From: Paraburkholderia bryophila
GTDB lineage: Bacteria > Pseudomonadota > Gammaproteobacteria > Burkholderiales > Burkholderiaceae
Length of the DNA: 64,000 bases
Direction: 5' to 3'
Assembly (NCBI RefSeq): GCF_003269035.1
Contig: NZ_QLTK01000018.1
Coordinates: forward strand, 62,001-126,000
The notes under the pieces were generated by a model that saw only the letters and a program-made list of their open reading frames with translations, did not search any database and had not been told where the DNA came from. This document shows positions 33,333 to 41,983 of this stretch, one piece after another. The position numbers were made by a program, and so were the translations under genes. Each line of letters opens with the position of its first letter. Positions within the stretch are counted from its first letter, which is position 1.

Positions 33333-34808
33333 TCACTGGAACCAGTGTTCACGTGCTTTCATGATCAACGCCTTAGCGGCATCCTCTTCCATCCCGGTCA
33401 TCTCGACCAGTTCATCCACAGCCAGTTCGGCGAGTTCGTCGCGCGTCTGGACCTGGTGTTCAGCCAGCTTTGCGAGCAGGTCGGCATCCATGCCGTCCAG
33501 GCTCTTCAGGTCGAGCGCTACATTTTCGACCTTTTCTTCATTCGCGATAGCCTGCGTCAGCAACGCGTCGCGCGAGCGATTACGCAGTTCGTGAACGGTG
33601 TCTTCGTCGAATGCTTCGATTTCAAGCATTTCGTTGAGCGGCACGTAGGCAATCTCTTCGAGGCTCGTGAAGCCTTCGTCGATCAGGATGTCGGCGACTT
33701 CTTCGTCGACATCGAGACGCGCCATGAACAGGTCACGCAGTACACCGCGTTCCTGATTCTGCTTTTGCGCGGATTCGTCCGGCGTCATGATGTTGATCTG
33801 CCAGCCGGTGAGTTCGCTGGCAAGACGCACGTTCTGGCCGCTGCGGCCGATCGCGACCGCCAGTTCGTTTTCGTCTACGACGACGTCCATCGAATGCTTT
33901 TCTTCGTCGACGACGATCGACTGGACAGCTGCCGGCGCGAGGGCGCCGATCACAAACTGGGCGGGATCTTCCGACCATAGCACGATGTCGACGTTTTCGC
34001 CACCGAGCTCGTTACGCACAGCCTGCACGCGCGAACCGCGAATACCGACGCACGTGCCGATCGGATCGATGCGCTTGTCGTACGCGATCACGCCGATCTT
34101 GGCGCGCACGCCAGGATCGCGGGCCGCCGCCTTGATTTCAAGCAGGCCCTGTTCGATTTCCGGCACTTCCATTTCGAACAGCTTCATCAGAAATTCGGGC
34201 GCCGTACGCGACAGTTCGATCTGCGGACCACGCGCGGTGCGATCGACCTTCGCGATGTAGGCGCGCACGCGGTCGCCCACGCGCAGGTTTTCCTTCGGAA
34301 TCAGCTGATCGCGGCGCAGCAGCGCTTCGACGCGGCCGGTTTCGACGATGAAGTTGCCCTTGTCGAGACGCTTCACCGAGCCGGTCATGATGTGCTCGCC
34401 GCGCTCGAGGAAGTCGTTCAGGATCTGCTCGCGCTCAGCGTCGCGCACCTTCTGCAGAATCACCTGCTTGGCGGCCTGCGCGCCGATACGACCGAATTCG
34501 ATCGACGGCACCGGTTCTTCGATGTATTCGTCGAGCTGAATTTCGGGTTGCTGTTCGCGCGCTTCGAACAACAGGATTTCCTGATCCGGTTCCTGCAAAC
34601 CGGCTTCGTCCGGCACGACCTTCCAACGACGAAACGTTTCGTGCTCGCCGCTTTCACGGTCGATATGGACGCGGATATCCGCATCTTCTTCGAAGAGTTT
34701 CTTGGAGGCCGAAGCGAGAGCCGCTTCGAGCGCGGCATATACCACGTCTTTATCGACGTTCTTCTCGCGTGCCAGCGCATCCACCAGCATCAACACTTCG
34801 CGACTCAT
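33333..34808 (-). CDS. nusA: Transcription termination/antitermination factor NusA
   Basis: 491-residue RNA-polymerase-associated factor. The N-terminal domain begins MSREVLMLVDALAREKNVDKD. An S1 domain follows (about residues 130-200, MTGSVKRLDKGNFIVETGRVEA read in pieces), then KH1/KH2 (IGVIAYDKRIDPIGTCVGIRG; AIGRSGQNVRLASELTGW). Two acidic repeats occupy the C-terminus (EEIAYVPLNEMLEIEAFDED and ELAELAVDELVEMTGMEED), as in E. coli-type NusA. Its start overlaps the rimP stop by ATGA, indicating translational coupling. NusA might act on the attenuator-like leader upstream of rimP (inference). Confidence 0.96.
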   Translation of the reverse strand: MSREVLMLVDALAREKNVDKDVVYAALEAALASASKKLFEEDADIRVHIDRESGEHETFRRWKVVPDEAGLQEPDQEILLFEAREQQPEIQLDEYIEEPVPSIEFGRIGAQAAKQVILQKVRDAEREQILNDFLERGEHIMTGSVKRLDKGNFIVETGRVEALLRRDQLIPKENLRVGDRVRAYIAKVDRTARGPQIELSRTAPEFLMKLFEMEVPEIEQGLLEIKAAARDPGVRAKIGVIAYDKRIDPIGTCVGIRGSRVQAVRNELGGENVDIVLWSEDPAQFVIGALAPAAVQSIVVDEEKHSMDVVVDENELAVAIGRSGQNVRLASELTGWQINIMTPDESAQKQNQERGVLRDLFMARLDVDEEVADILIDEGFTSLEEIAYVPLNEMLEIEAFDEDTVHELRNRSRDALLTQAIANEEKVENVALDLKSLDGMDADLLAKLAEHQVQTRDELAELAVDELVEMTGMEEDAAKALIMKAREHWFQ

Positions 34809-35263
34809 TGTTTGCGGCTCCTAAAGTCAACTTTCGGAACGAGGCGTGCTTTGTCCATGTCCGCGAGCGTGAAATCGAGCATCGCGGCGCCTTCCTTCCC
34901 TTCAAATTCCAGACCGATCGTTTCGCCTTGCGGAGCATGCAGGATGCCCCGGTACGATTTCCGTCCGTCCAATGGCTTTTTCAATGTGATTACCACTTCG
35001 CTGCCTGCGAAGCGTTCGAAATCCGCCAGTTTCTTAAGCGGGCGATCGAGACCCGGCGACGACACTTCAAGCCGCTCGTAATCGATATTTTCGACCGTCA
35101 GAACGTGCTGGAGCTGACGCGTGACTTTCTCGCAGTCTTCAATCCCGATGCCGGCCGGCTGGTCGATATAGATACACAACATGCCGCGCCCGGTGCGCTC
35201 GAGATCGACGAGCTCGTAGCCGAGTCCCACGACCGTGGTTTCAATCAGTTCCGTCAGTTGCAC
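34805..35263 (-). CDS. rimP: Ribosome maturation factor RimP
   Basis: 152-residue factor for 30S assembly. It begins MQLTELIETTVVGLGYELVD and has GRGMLCIYIDQPAGIGIEDC, CEKVTRQLQHVLTVE and the conserved YERLEVSSPGLDRPLKKLAD, followed by the C-terminal SH3-like domain (GRKSYRGILHAPQGETIGLE). First gene of rimP-nusA-infB, overlapping nusA by 4 nt. A promoter (35479-35507) and an intrinsic terminator inside the leader (35390-35414) lie upstream. Confidence 0.95.
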   Translation of the reverse strand: MQLTELIETTVVGLGYELVDLERTGRGMLCIYIDQPAGIGIEDCEKVTRQLQHVLTVENIDYERLEVSSPGLDRPLKKLADFERFAGSEVVITLKKPLDGRKSYRGILHAPQGETIGLEFEGKEGAAMLDFTLADMDKARLVPKVDFRSRKQ

Positions 35264-35389
35264 AATGCCCTCTTAGATGTTCGCGCAGCGAGCCTGCCGC
35301 TTGTTTTGCAAACAACCAATGCGGGCCGCGCGCCAAGCTGGCGCACGTTCGTGCTACCCGAGATGCCGAACCACGAGGAACTGAGCGGC

Positions 35390-35414
35390 AAAAAAAAATG
35401 GGCTAAACGCCCAT
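35390..35414 (-). terminator. Intrinsic terminator/attenuator in the rimP leader
   Basis: On the minus strand ATGGGC-GTTTA-GCCCAT is followed by eight or nine T residues. It lies about 60-80 nt after the predicted start site and about 130 nt before rimP. A second TGGGC copy at 35467-35463 in the early leader could pair with the GCCCA arm and act as antiterminator. Confidence 0.7.
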
Positions 35415-35478
35415 CATCTTATTACCGGTGGTCGCACCTGAGCCGCACATAAAAAGCCGCACGCCCAGCGACTCCGCG

Positions 35479-35507
35479 ATTGTAGCCATTTTTCGGGACA
35501 AACGCAA
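35479..35507 (-). promoter_or_regulatory. Promoter of the rimP-nusA-infB operon
   Basis: TTGCGT-N17-TACAAT on the minus strand, a close sigma70 match with ideal spacing; transcription would start near 35472. Confidence 0.7.
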
Positions 35508-35886
35508 ACCGCAGAACGCCGTGCGAAGCGCATTTCCGCTTGATTTCATGGGAATCTTTCGAGGATATGACGGCATTGCGAGGCTTTTGCAAGGCGGCTT
35601 GTACCGCGCCCGCCCGCGCCCGACAGTGAGGGGAAAAGAAACCTGCCCCTACTTTTATCTACAGCGTGGTTTTATGGGTTGCAGGAACCGACGAGACGTT
35701 TCGATCGATCTCGACGGCGGCCTCCTGCAATCGCTGAAGAACGATGAGCGGCCGACCGTCACAGAGAGATTACCTGCCGCCCCAGGAGAGCCCTGACGGT
35801 TGCATAACAGAAGCTCGAAGAACCTGACCGCTCGTCGCAGCCCGTTAAGTCTGTTAATAGCCGCTCAAGGCCTCACCAAGGCTGCC

Positions 35887-37779
35887 TTAACGCCCGCGTG
35901 TCCGGCCGCGCGGTGCGCCGCCGCTACGATTGGCGCCGCCACCCGGGTTAGCGTTGCCGCCGCCGGCGCGGTTGCCGTTGCCGCCACGGTTGGCACCCGG
36001 CCCGCGACCGCCACCGTTGCCGGGATTGGGGCCGGCACCGCCGGCGCGCTTACCGCCGCCCGCCGCGCGATTGCCGTTGCCTGACGGCGCGCGATTGCCG
36101 TCGATATCGCGGCCACCACGCGGGCCTGCCGCGCCACCGCCCATCGGACCCGCGAAACCACCCGCACTGCGACCCGCACCGCGATTACCGTAGCCGCCAC
36201 CGAAACCACCACCTGCGCCACCGGCCCCGCCTGCACCGCCGCCGAAGCCACCACCCGCCACGCCGCGCCGGCCTTGACCGCGTGGCTGCTGCTGATCGAA
36301 GCGGCCATGCGACATCAGCACCGGCTCACGGTTGATAAAGCCCATCGACGTTTGCATCGGATCCGGCTGCTTGCGCTCCGGCGCCGAATTGCGGCTGCCG
36401 CGCTCTTCCGACGGCGCCTTCAGGCCGACCGACGCCATCAGCGCGCGTACCTGATTGTCTTCGAGCTCTTCCCAGCGGCCGCGCTTCAGGCCCTTCGGCA
36501 GCGAAATCGGGCCGTGACGCGTACGGATCAGACGGCTGACCATCAGCCCGGCCGCTTCGAACATCCGACGCACTTCGCGGTTCCGCCCTTCGGCGAGCGC
36601 GACGTGATACCAGTGATTCGTGCCTTCGCCGCCGCCGTCGCGGATGCGCAGGAAATTCGCCGGCCCGTCTTCCAGCTCGACGCCGTGCAGCAGCTTCTGG
36701 CGCATGCCTTCGGCCAGCTGGCCGACCACACGCACCGCGTATTCACGCTCGACGCTATAACGTGGATGCATGAAACGGTTCGCCAGGTCGCCGGACGTGG
36801 TCAGCATCAGCAGACCTTCGGTATTGAAGTCGAGACGGCCGACCGCGAGCCACTTGGCGGTTTTCATCGGCGGCAACTTGTCGAACACCGACGGACGGCC
36901 TTCCGGATCGGCGTGGCTGACGATTTCGCCGGTCGGTTTGTGATACAGCAGCACGCGCGGCGGCTTGCTGGCGAGCTTGCGCTTGACCGGCTTGCCGTTG
37001 ATGCGGACCTGGTCGGTCGGCATGATGCGCTGGCCGATGTGAGCCGGCTCGCCGTTCACCGACACCCGGCCGGCGACGATCAGCTCTTCCATGTCGCGAC
37101 GCGAGCCCATGCCGGCCTCGGCCAGCACCTTGTGCAGTTTGGGTGCATCGTCGTCGGCGGCCAGCACGCGCTTGGGCGCGGCAGGCTTGCCACGGCGCAG
37201 CATCGGCGCGGGCGCGCCGCCGGTCGTGCCGTTATCCGCATCGAATGCGGGCGACGTGACGTACGAGAACAGATCATCCTGGCCTCCTTCGGGCGCTGCA
37301 GATGCAGTTGCGCCCGCCGGCGCCTCGGCGCCGCGGCGCCCCTGGCGCTGCCCACCTTCACGCGGCTGACGCTCACGCTGACCTTCACGAGGCGCGCCAT
37401 CGCGCTGACCGCCTTCACGCTTTGCGCCACCGGCCGCGTTGCGGCGCTGCCCTTGACCCTTCGCGCCTGCGTCTTTGCGCGGCATCCGCACTTGCGCGAC
37501 GACTTCGCCGTCCGGCGGCGCTTCGGTGACGACCGGCGCACCTTGCGCGGGCGCGCCTTCGGCGCCCTTCGTCTTCGCTCCGGCGCGGCGGCGCGCGATC
37601 AGGCTGCGCGGGCCGCGACGCAGGCCGCGGCGCGGACGGTCTTCGCCGTCTGCTTCCGCGGTCTGCGCAGGGCGTTCGCCCTCGGCAGCCGACGCTTGCT
37701 TGTTGCGCGTTTCGTCAGCACGCGCCGACGGCACGGCGCGGTCGGATTCGGACGAATCGGTGTCGTGGGTATGTGTCAA
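35887..37779 (-). CDS. rluB: 23S rRNA pseudouridine synthase RluB with long disordered ends
   Basis: 630-residue RsuA/RluB-family enzyme, about twice the E. coli length. Residues ~1-225 are a basic, Arg/Ala/Glu-rich disordered extension. An S4 domain follows (PKLHKVLAEAGMGSRRDMEE) and the catalytic core with the active Asp in GRLDFNTEGLLMLT (near residue 315). From about residue 450 to the end the tail is Gly/Asn/Arg-rich (many GGG, RGG and GNGNR blocks). RluB modifies U2605 of 23S rRNA in E. coli; the tails resemble RNA-binding RGG regions. It sits 63 nt downstream of scpB. Confidence 0.92.
   Translation of the reverse strand: MTHTHDTDSSESDRAVPSARADETRNKQASAAEGERPAQTAEADGEDRPRRGLRRGPRSLIARRRAGAKTKGAEGAPAQGAPVVTEAPPDGEVVAQVRMPRKDAGAKGQGQRRNAAGGAKREGGQRDGAPREGQRERQPREGGQRQGRRGAEAPAGATASAAPEGGQDDLFSYVTSPAFDADNGTTGGAPAPMLRRGKPAAPKRVLAADDDAPKLHKVLAEAGMGSRRDMEELIVAGRVSVNGEPAHIGQRIMPTDQVRINGKPVKRKLASKPPRVLLYHKPTGEIVSHADPEGRPSVFDKLPPMKTAKWLAVGRLDFNTEGLLMLTTSGDLANRFMHPRYSVEREYAVRVVGQLAEGMRQKLLHGVELEDGPANFLRIRDGGGEGTNHWYHVALAEGRNREVRRMFEAAGLMVSRLIRTRHGPISLPKGLKRGRWEELEDNQVRALMASVGLKAPSEERGSRNSAPERKQPDPMQTSMGFINREPVLMSHGRFDQQQPRGQGRRGVAGGGFGGGAGGAGGAGGGFGGGYGNRGAGRSAGGFAGPMGGGAAGPRGGRDIDGNRAPSGNGNRAAGGGKRAGGAGPNPGNGGGRGPGANRGGNGNRAGGGNANPGGGANRSGGAPRGRTRGR
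35890..36260 (-). repeat. RGG/GGN-rich low-complexity coding tract in rluB
   Basis: About 120 codons specify almost only Gly, Arg, Asn, Ala, Pro and Ser in short irregular blocks such as GGGFGGG, RGGNGNR and GGGAGGAGGAGG. Confidence 0.8.
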
Positions 37780-37842
37780 AACAACCTCAAAATGTCAGGT
37801 CGCGCACGCCCATTGCGGGCGCGGCAAAAAAGTTCGGTTACG

Positions 37843-38898
37843 TCAGGCGCTGCGCGACTCGGGTTCGTCGTCGGTCAGAATGCCTGCGTCCTGTGCGGCA
37901 TCGCGATGATCTTCAGAATCGTCGTGCGCCGCCGTGGTCGGGTTCGGCTCGGCGGCGTGCTCCGTATCGCGGAGTACGCCCGAGTCGTGCGCGGGTATTG
38001 CCGGATCGGTCTGGGAGACCGGATCGTGATGCGGTGCAGACTCGGCGACGCCGGCCTGCGGTTCAACGTTTGCCGTTTCTTCGGCATGTTCTTGCGCGGC
38101 CGGAGCGCTCGCGGCAGCCGGATGCGTGTCCGGCGTGGACGCGGAGCCGGCCATGCCAGCGTTCGGTAGCGGCGCCTCGCCTGCTGCTTGCGGAATATCC
38201 TGATCTTCGCCTGCGGCAATCGCGTCAAGCGATTCATCCGCAATCACCTCTGCCTCGCTAGCGCCGGATTCCATCGCCGCGCCTGGTGAACCCTCTTCTT
38301 CATCCGAGATCGAAGCCTGCGCAGCGGTTCCGATGTCGGCAAACTCGATGGCGTGCTGGCCAAGCAAGTCCGCGTTCAACTGCGCCGACGGATCGGCCAG
38401 TGGCGGCAATTCGTCGAGCGCCCTCAATCCGAGGTCGTCGAGAAACTGACGCGTGGTCGCGTACAGCGCCGGACGCCCCGGCACGTCGCGATGACCGATC
38501 ACTTCGATCCAGTTGCGATCCTCGAGCTGCTTGACGACCTGCGTATTCACCGTCACGCCGCGAATCTCTTCGATATCGCCGCGCGTGACCGGCTGCCGAT
38601 AGGCAATGATCGCGAGCGTTTCGAGCACCGCGCGCGAATATTTCGGCGGTTTCTCAGGATGCAAACGATCCAGATACGAGCGCATCGCGGGCTTGCTTTG
38701 AAACCGCCAGCCCGACGCCAGCCCGACCAGCTCCACACCGCGCCCCGACCAGTCATGCCTGAGGTCTTCGAGCAAAGTTCGAACGGTGTCTGCCGACACG
38801 CCGTCGGCAAAGAGCTTGCGCAACTCGCCGAGCTTTAACGGCTCCTGCGCGCAGATCAAGGCAGTCTCGAGGACGATCTTCGCCTCTTGGGTATTCAT
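37843..38898 (-). CDS. scpB: Segregation and condensation protein ScpB
   Basis: 351-residue SMC-complex subunit made of two winged helices. The conserved N-terminal part (about residues 1-165) begins MNTQEAKIVLETALICAQEP and contains YSRAVLETLAIIAYRQPVTR, VNTQVVKQLEDRNWIEVIG and GRPALYATTRQFLDDLGL. The remaining ~180 residues are an acidic, Ala/Glu/Asp-rich disordered tail, longer than usual for ScpB. No scpA is visible in the window. It precedes rluB, the common scpB-rluB pairing. Confidence 0.93.
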   Translation of the reverse strand: MNTQEAKIVLETALICAQEPLKLGELRKLFADGVSADTVRTLLEDLRHDWSGRGVELVGLASGWRFQSKPAMRSYLDRLHPEKPPKYSRAVLETLAIIAYRQPVTRGDIEEIRGVTVNTQVVKQLEDRNWIEVIGHRDVPGRPALYATTRQFLDDLGLRALDELPPLADPSAQLNADLLGQHAIEFADIGTAAQASISDEEEGSPGAAMESGASEAEVIADESLDAIAAGEDQDIPQAAGEAPLPNAGMAGSASTPDTHPAAASAPAAQEHAEETANVEPQAGVAESAPHHDPVSQTDPAIPAHDSGVLRDTEHAAEPNPTTAAHDDSEDHRDAAQDAGILTDDEPESRSA

Positions 38899-39268
38899 GC
38901 AGCTAGGTCAGACCCTGTGGTCAAAGAACCGGATCAAACAGACGATTTGGAACTGAAGACGCGCTCGCCCGATTCTGATCGGTCATATTGATGGGAGCAC
39001 GCACCGGGGGGTGGCGAAACAGACTATCGAGCCAAACCCAGCCGGACGGAGCAGCGAAATTCCTGAAAGGAACCGCGTGACTGAGCGCCATATTACGCAA
39101 AAACAATCGGTGCGTAAAGACGAAATCCCCGGCGCATTTTCCAGCAAGACGTTGGCGGACATGCTTTTGAGAAAAAACGGGAGTAATTGGACAAAAAACA
39201 GAGTTTTCTTGGTCAATCCCGTTCGAACGGCTCCCGTCTCGCTCTTTTCCGCCATTCATTCGAGCCGC
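38899..39268. other. Lower-GC intergenic region upstream of scpB
   Basis: 370 bp, clearly more AT-rich than the flanking genes. It contains short minus-strand frames (112 and 90 codons) and part of a plus-strand frame that runs antisense into the aminotransferase; none has recognisable motifs. It probably holds the scpB promoter, but no convincing -35/-10 pair was found. Confidence 0.4.
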
Positions 39269-40495
39269 TTAACCCGCAGCACCGTGTTGTGCGAGGAAGC
39301 GTTTGAGACGCTCGACACCCGCATCCAGCCGCGCCGTGTCGCACGCGTAGCACCAGCGCACGAAGCGTTCGCCCTGCGGCCCGAACGCGCTGCCCGGCGC
39401 CAGGCCAAGCCCCACCTCGCGCACCATCGATTTACAGAGGTCGAGACTACGGGTTGCGCCCGGCATCGAGAAAAACAGGTACATCGCGCCCGGCGGCGCC
39501 TTGACGTCGACACCCGGGATGCCCGAAAGCGCGCGCGTCAGATGATCGCGTGACGCCTTTAGATCGAGCACCAGCTCCTGTGTAAAGCGTTCGCCCTGCT
39601 GGACGGCCACGATACCCGCCTGCTGCACGAAAGCGGGCGCGCACGACGTGTTGTATTCGACCAGCTTGCCCAGATCGTCCATCAACGCGGCCGGCGCGAC
39701 GATCCAACCGAGTCGCCAGCCGGTCATGAGCCAGGCCTTTGAAAACGAGTTGACGCAGATCACGCGCTCGTCGCGCGAGGCGAGATCGAGAAACGACGGC
39801 GCGGTACGCGATCGCGTGGTGCCCGCGACGGCGTCCGCGTCAGCGTAGTACAAGCGCTCGTAGACCTCATCCGCGACGATCCAGATGCCTTGGCGCCGGC
39901 AATGCGCCAGCACGGTACGCTGCTCGTCGCGGCTCATCACCCAGCCAGTCGGATTGTTCGGCGAGTTGACCAACAGCATTTTCGTCTCCGGCGTCAGCGC
40001 CGCGAGCAACCGCGCCATGTCGAGCTGCCAGCCGTGCTCGCCATAGCCGAGCGCGACAGTTTCCACCTGCGCGCCGAGAATCTTGGGAATTTCGACCAGA
40101 TTCGGCCACAGCGGCGTCACCGCGACGACACGATCGCCCGCGCCCACCACCAGTTGCGCCGCGAGCATTAGCGCGTTGACGCCCGCGCTCGTCACCGCAA
40201 TGTGGTCCGGCGACGTCGAGCCGTGCAGTTCGCCGACATATTGCGCGAGCGCGGCGCGCAGCGGCGCGATACCCAGGTTGTGCGTGTAGAACGTTGCGCC
40301 GGCGGCCAGTGCCGCGCTGGCGGCGTCGCGAATAAAGGCCGGCGTGACCCGGTCGGATTCGCCGAACCAGAAGGGCAACACGTCGTCGACGCCGAAACCG
40401 GCATTGGCGACTTCGCGGATTTGCGAAGGACGGAGTGCGCGCACGGCGTCACGCGCGTTGGGGACGGAGGGCACAGGCAGATCCGATTCGCTCAT
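39269..40495 (-). CDS. PLP-dependent class I/II aminotransferase
   Basis: 408-residue fold-type I aminotransferase. LPFWFGESDRVTPAFIRDAA and HNLGIAPLRAALAQYVGELH are typical of the N-terminal region; the cofactor site has NSPNNPTGWVM, VADEVYERLYY and the Schiff-base lysine in NSFSKAWLMTGWRLGW (Lys near residue 250). RFVRWCYA near the C-terminus carries the substrate-carboxylate arginine. The donor amino acid cannot be read from sequence. It lies 179 nt downstream of the LysR gene on the same strand and may be its target. Confidence 0.9.
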   Translation of the reverse strand: MSESDLPVPSVPNARDAVRALRPSQIREVANAGFGVDDVLPFWFGESDRVTPAFIRDAASAALAAGATFYTHNLGIAPLRAALAQYVGELHGSTSPDHIAVTSAGVNALMLAAQLVVGAGDRVVAVTPLWPNLVEIPKILGAQVETVALGYGEHGWQLDMARLLAALTPETKMLLVNSPNNPTGWVMSRDEQRTVLAHCRRQGIWIVADEVYERLYYADADAVAGTTRSRTAPSFLDLASRDERVICVNSFSKAWLMTGWRLGWIVAPAALMDDLGKLVEYNTSCAPAFVQQAGIVAVQQGERFTQELVLDLKASRDHLTRALSGIPGVDVKAPPGAMYLFFSMPGATRSLDLCKSMVREVGLGLAPGSAFGPQGERFVRWCYACDTARLDAGVERLKRFLAQHGAAG

Positions 40496-40674
40496 CGAGA
40501 CATCCAGACAGACGGTGGAGGATAGGGTTTGGCGTTCAGCAGCGCCGACAGTTTAGCGTGAGGGTTGTTTCGGTGACGACCAGGCCGGCGGGGAAAGCGC
40601 ACGCACACGCGCCCGCGCTCGGCCACGGTCGCCGCAAGCGCATTGCCGCCCGCCCAGGCGCCCGGCCTGCGCCG

Positions 40675-41577
40675 TCAAACCAGATCCTCGGCACGCGCCG
40701 GCAATTCGCGGATCAGCCCCCACACCGCTTCCGCCGCCGGCGACAGTGAGCGGTCGCGCCGTCGCACCAGTTCGACCGTGCGCTCGGCGCGTGGCACGAG
40801 CGGCCGCGCCACCAGCGAAGCCCCGGCCGGCAGCGGCAACGCCAGCCACGGCAGGACGCTCACGCCCACGCCGGCTTCGACCAGCCCAAAAACGGTCGCG
40901 GAATGCCCCAGCTCCTGCACGACCGTGGCGCTTACGCCGTATTCCTGCATCACGGCGTCGATGATCGGCCGGCTGCCCGACGCGTAGTCGAGCATGACGA
41001 GCTGCTGGCTTTCGAGGTCGGTCCAGGCCACCTGCGACTTCCGCGCCAGTGGGTGATCGTCGCGCGACACGACGCAGAACGAATCGGTCATGAGGGACTC
41101 GCTGAGCAGATCGTCGGCGGAAAACGGGCCGATGATCACGCCGAAATCCACCTCGCCCGATTTGACCTTGCGCACCACGTCGCTCTGCACGTCGTCGCGC
41201 AAACCCAGCGTTACATAAGGAAACTGCCGCCCGCAAGCCGCCACCACGCCGGGCATCAGGCGGCACGCCACCGTCGGGCTGGCGGCCACCACCACCCGGC
41301 CGCGGCGTTGCTCGCCGATTTCGCGAATCTCGCGCAAGGCGTCGTCGAGATCGGTCAATAACCGCGACACGCTCGACACCAGATTGCCGCCGACATCCGT
41401 CAACTGCACCTCGCGCGTGGTCCGATCGATCAGCTTCAGGCCGATCTCACCCTCCAATTCCCGCACGCAACGGCTGACGGCCGACTGCGTCAGACCGATC
41501 TCATCCCCCGCCCGGCTGAAGCTTTGCAAGCGTGCGACCTCAATGAAAACCCTTAGTTGCCGCAGCGTCACATTCAT
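40675..41577 (-). CDS. LysR-family transcriptional regulator
   Basis: 300-residue LTTR. The N-terminal helix-turn-helix reads LRQLRVFIEVARLQSFSRAG and LTQSAVSRCVRELEGEIGLK, followed by the linker helix (LLTDLDDALREIREIGEQ) and the periplasmic-binding-like effector domain (RRGRVVVAASPTVACRLMPG; VDFGVIIGPF). A weak TACAAT -10 (41612-41617) precedes it. The likely target is the aminotransferase downstream or the region upstream; the effector is unknown. Confidence 0.92.
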   Translation of the reverse strand: MNVTLRQLRVFIEVARLQSFSRAGDEIGLTQSAVSRCVRELEGEIGLKLIDRTTREVQLTDVGGNLVSSVSRLLTDLDDALREIREIGEQRRGRVVVAASPTVACRLMPGVVAACGRQFPYVTLGLRDDVQSDVVRKVKSGEVDFGVIIGPFSADDLLSESLMTDSFCVVSRDDHPLARKSQVAWTDLESQQLVMLDYASGSRPIIDAVMQEYGVSATVVQELGHSATVFGLVEAGVGVSVLPWLALPLPAGASLVARPLVPRAERTVELVRRRDRSLSPAAEAVWGLIRELPARAEDLV

Positions 41578-41983
41578 TTACCAACCTCATCAATTTCGCC
41601 GTTTAATGCGCATTGTATGGTGAAACCGGCGCCCCTCCTCGCTTTTAAGCACATCGCTGCAATGCAGCAATAAGGCGCAAACGCACGCTGGACGGGCCTG
41701 ATTGCACAAGATTGGTGATTGTCCTGATTTGCGGGATGGGTTTTTTGGATTCTCATACGCCCCTAGCTAGCGCCCGCGCTGGCCCGCTGTCACAGGGCTT
41801 TCAGGCGGTCGGACTCAACTTGGCACACTTCCTGCATTTACATGCACACAGGGTCGGCGCCATGACTTCTGACTGCATAGCAGACCGTGGCAAGCCCGAC
41901 CCCCCTTGGCACTCGCCTATCGAGTGCATGGAGAGTGCGCGGCGCGGGGCAGCGCACCGGAGTTAGCTTCGCTGAGGTGAAAC
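41578..41983. other. Intergenic region with sigma54-like promoter
   Basis: 406 bp between the divergent LysR and DUF4096 genes. Besides the RpoN-type site at 41821-41836 and the weak LysR -10, I see a CTAGCTAG palindrome near 41763 and no ORF of merit. Confidence 0.5.
41821..41836 (+). promoter_or_regulatory. Sigma54-like promoter upstream of the second DUF4096 gene
   Basis: TGGCACACTTCCTGCA has the GG-N10-GC spacing and TGGCAC of the -24 element; the -12 element reads CTGCA instead of TTGCA. It would give a start near 41847 and a leader of about 135 nt. Confidence 0.55.

Larger units (their letters stand above)
35264..35886. other. rluB-rimP intergenic region with leader RNA
   Basis: 623 bp. 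The rimP-proximal part is a ~210-nt leader with promoter and attenuator. The remainder up to the rluB stop shows no convincing gene; a 122-codon plus-strand frame (35428-35796) has no ribosome site or recognisable motif and overlaps the promoter. Confidence 0.55.

Noticed and set aside
35428..35796. 122-codon plus-strand frame as a gene
   Set aside because: No ribosome site or motif, and it overlaps the rimP promoter and leader.
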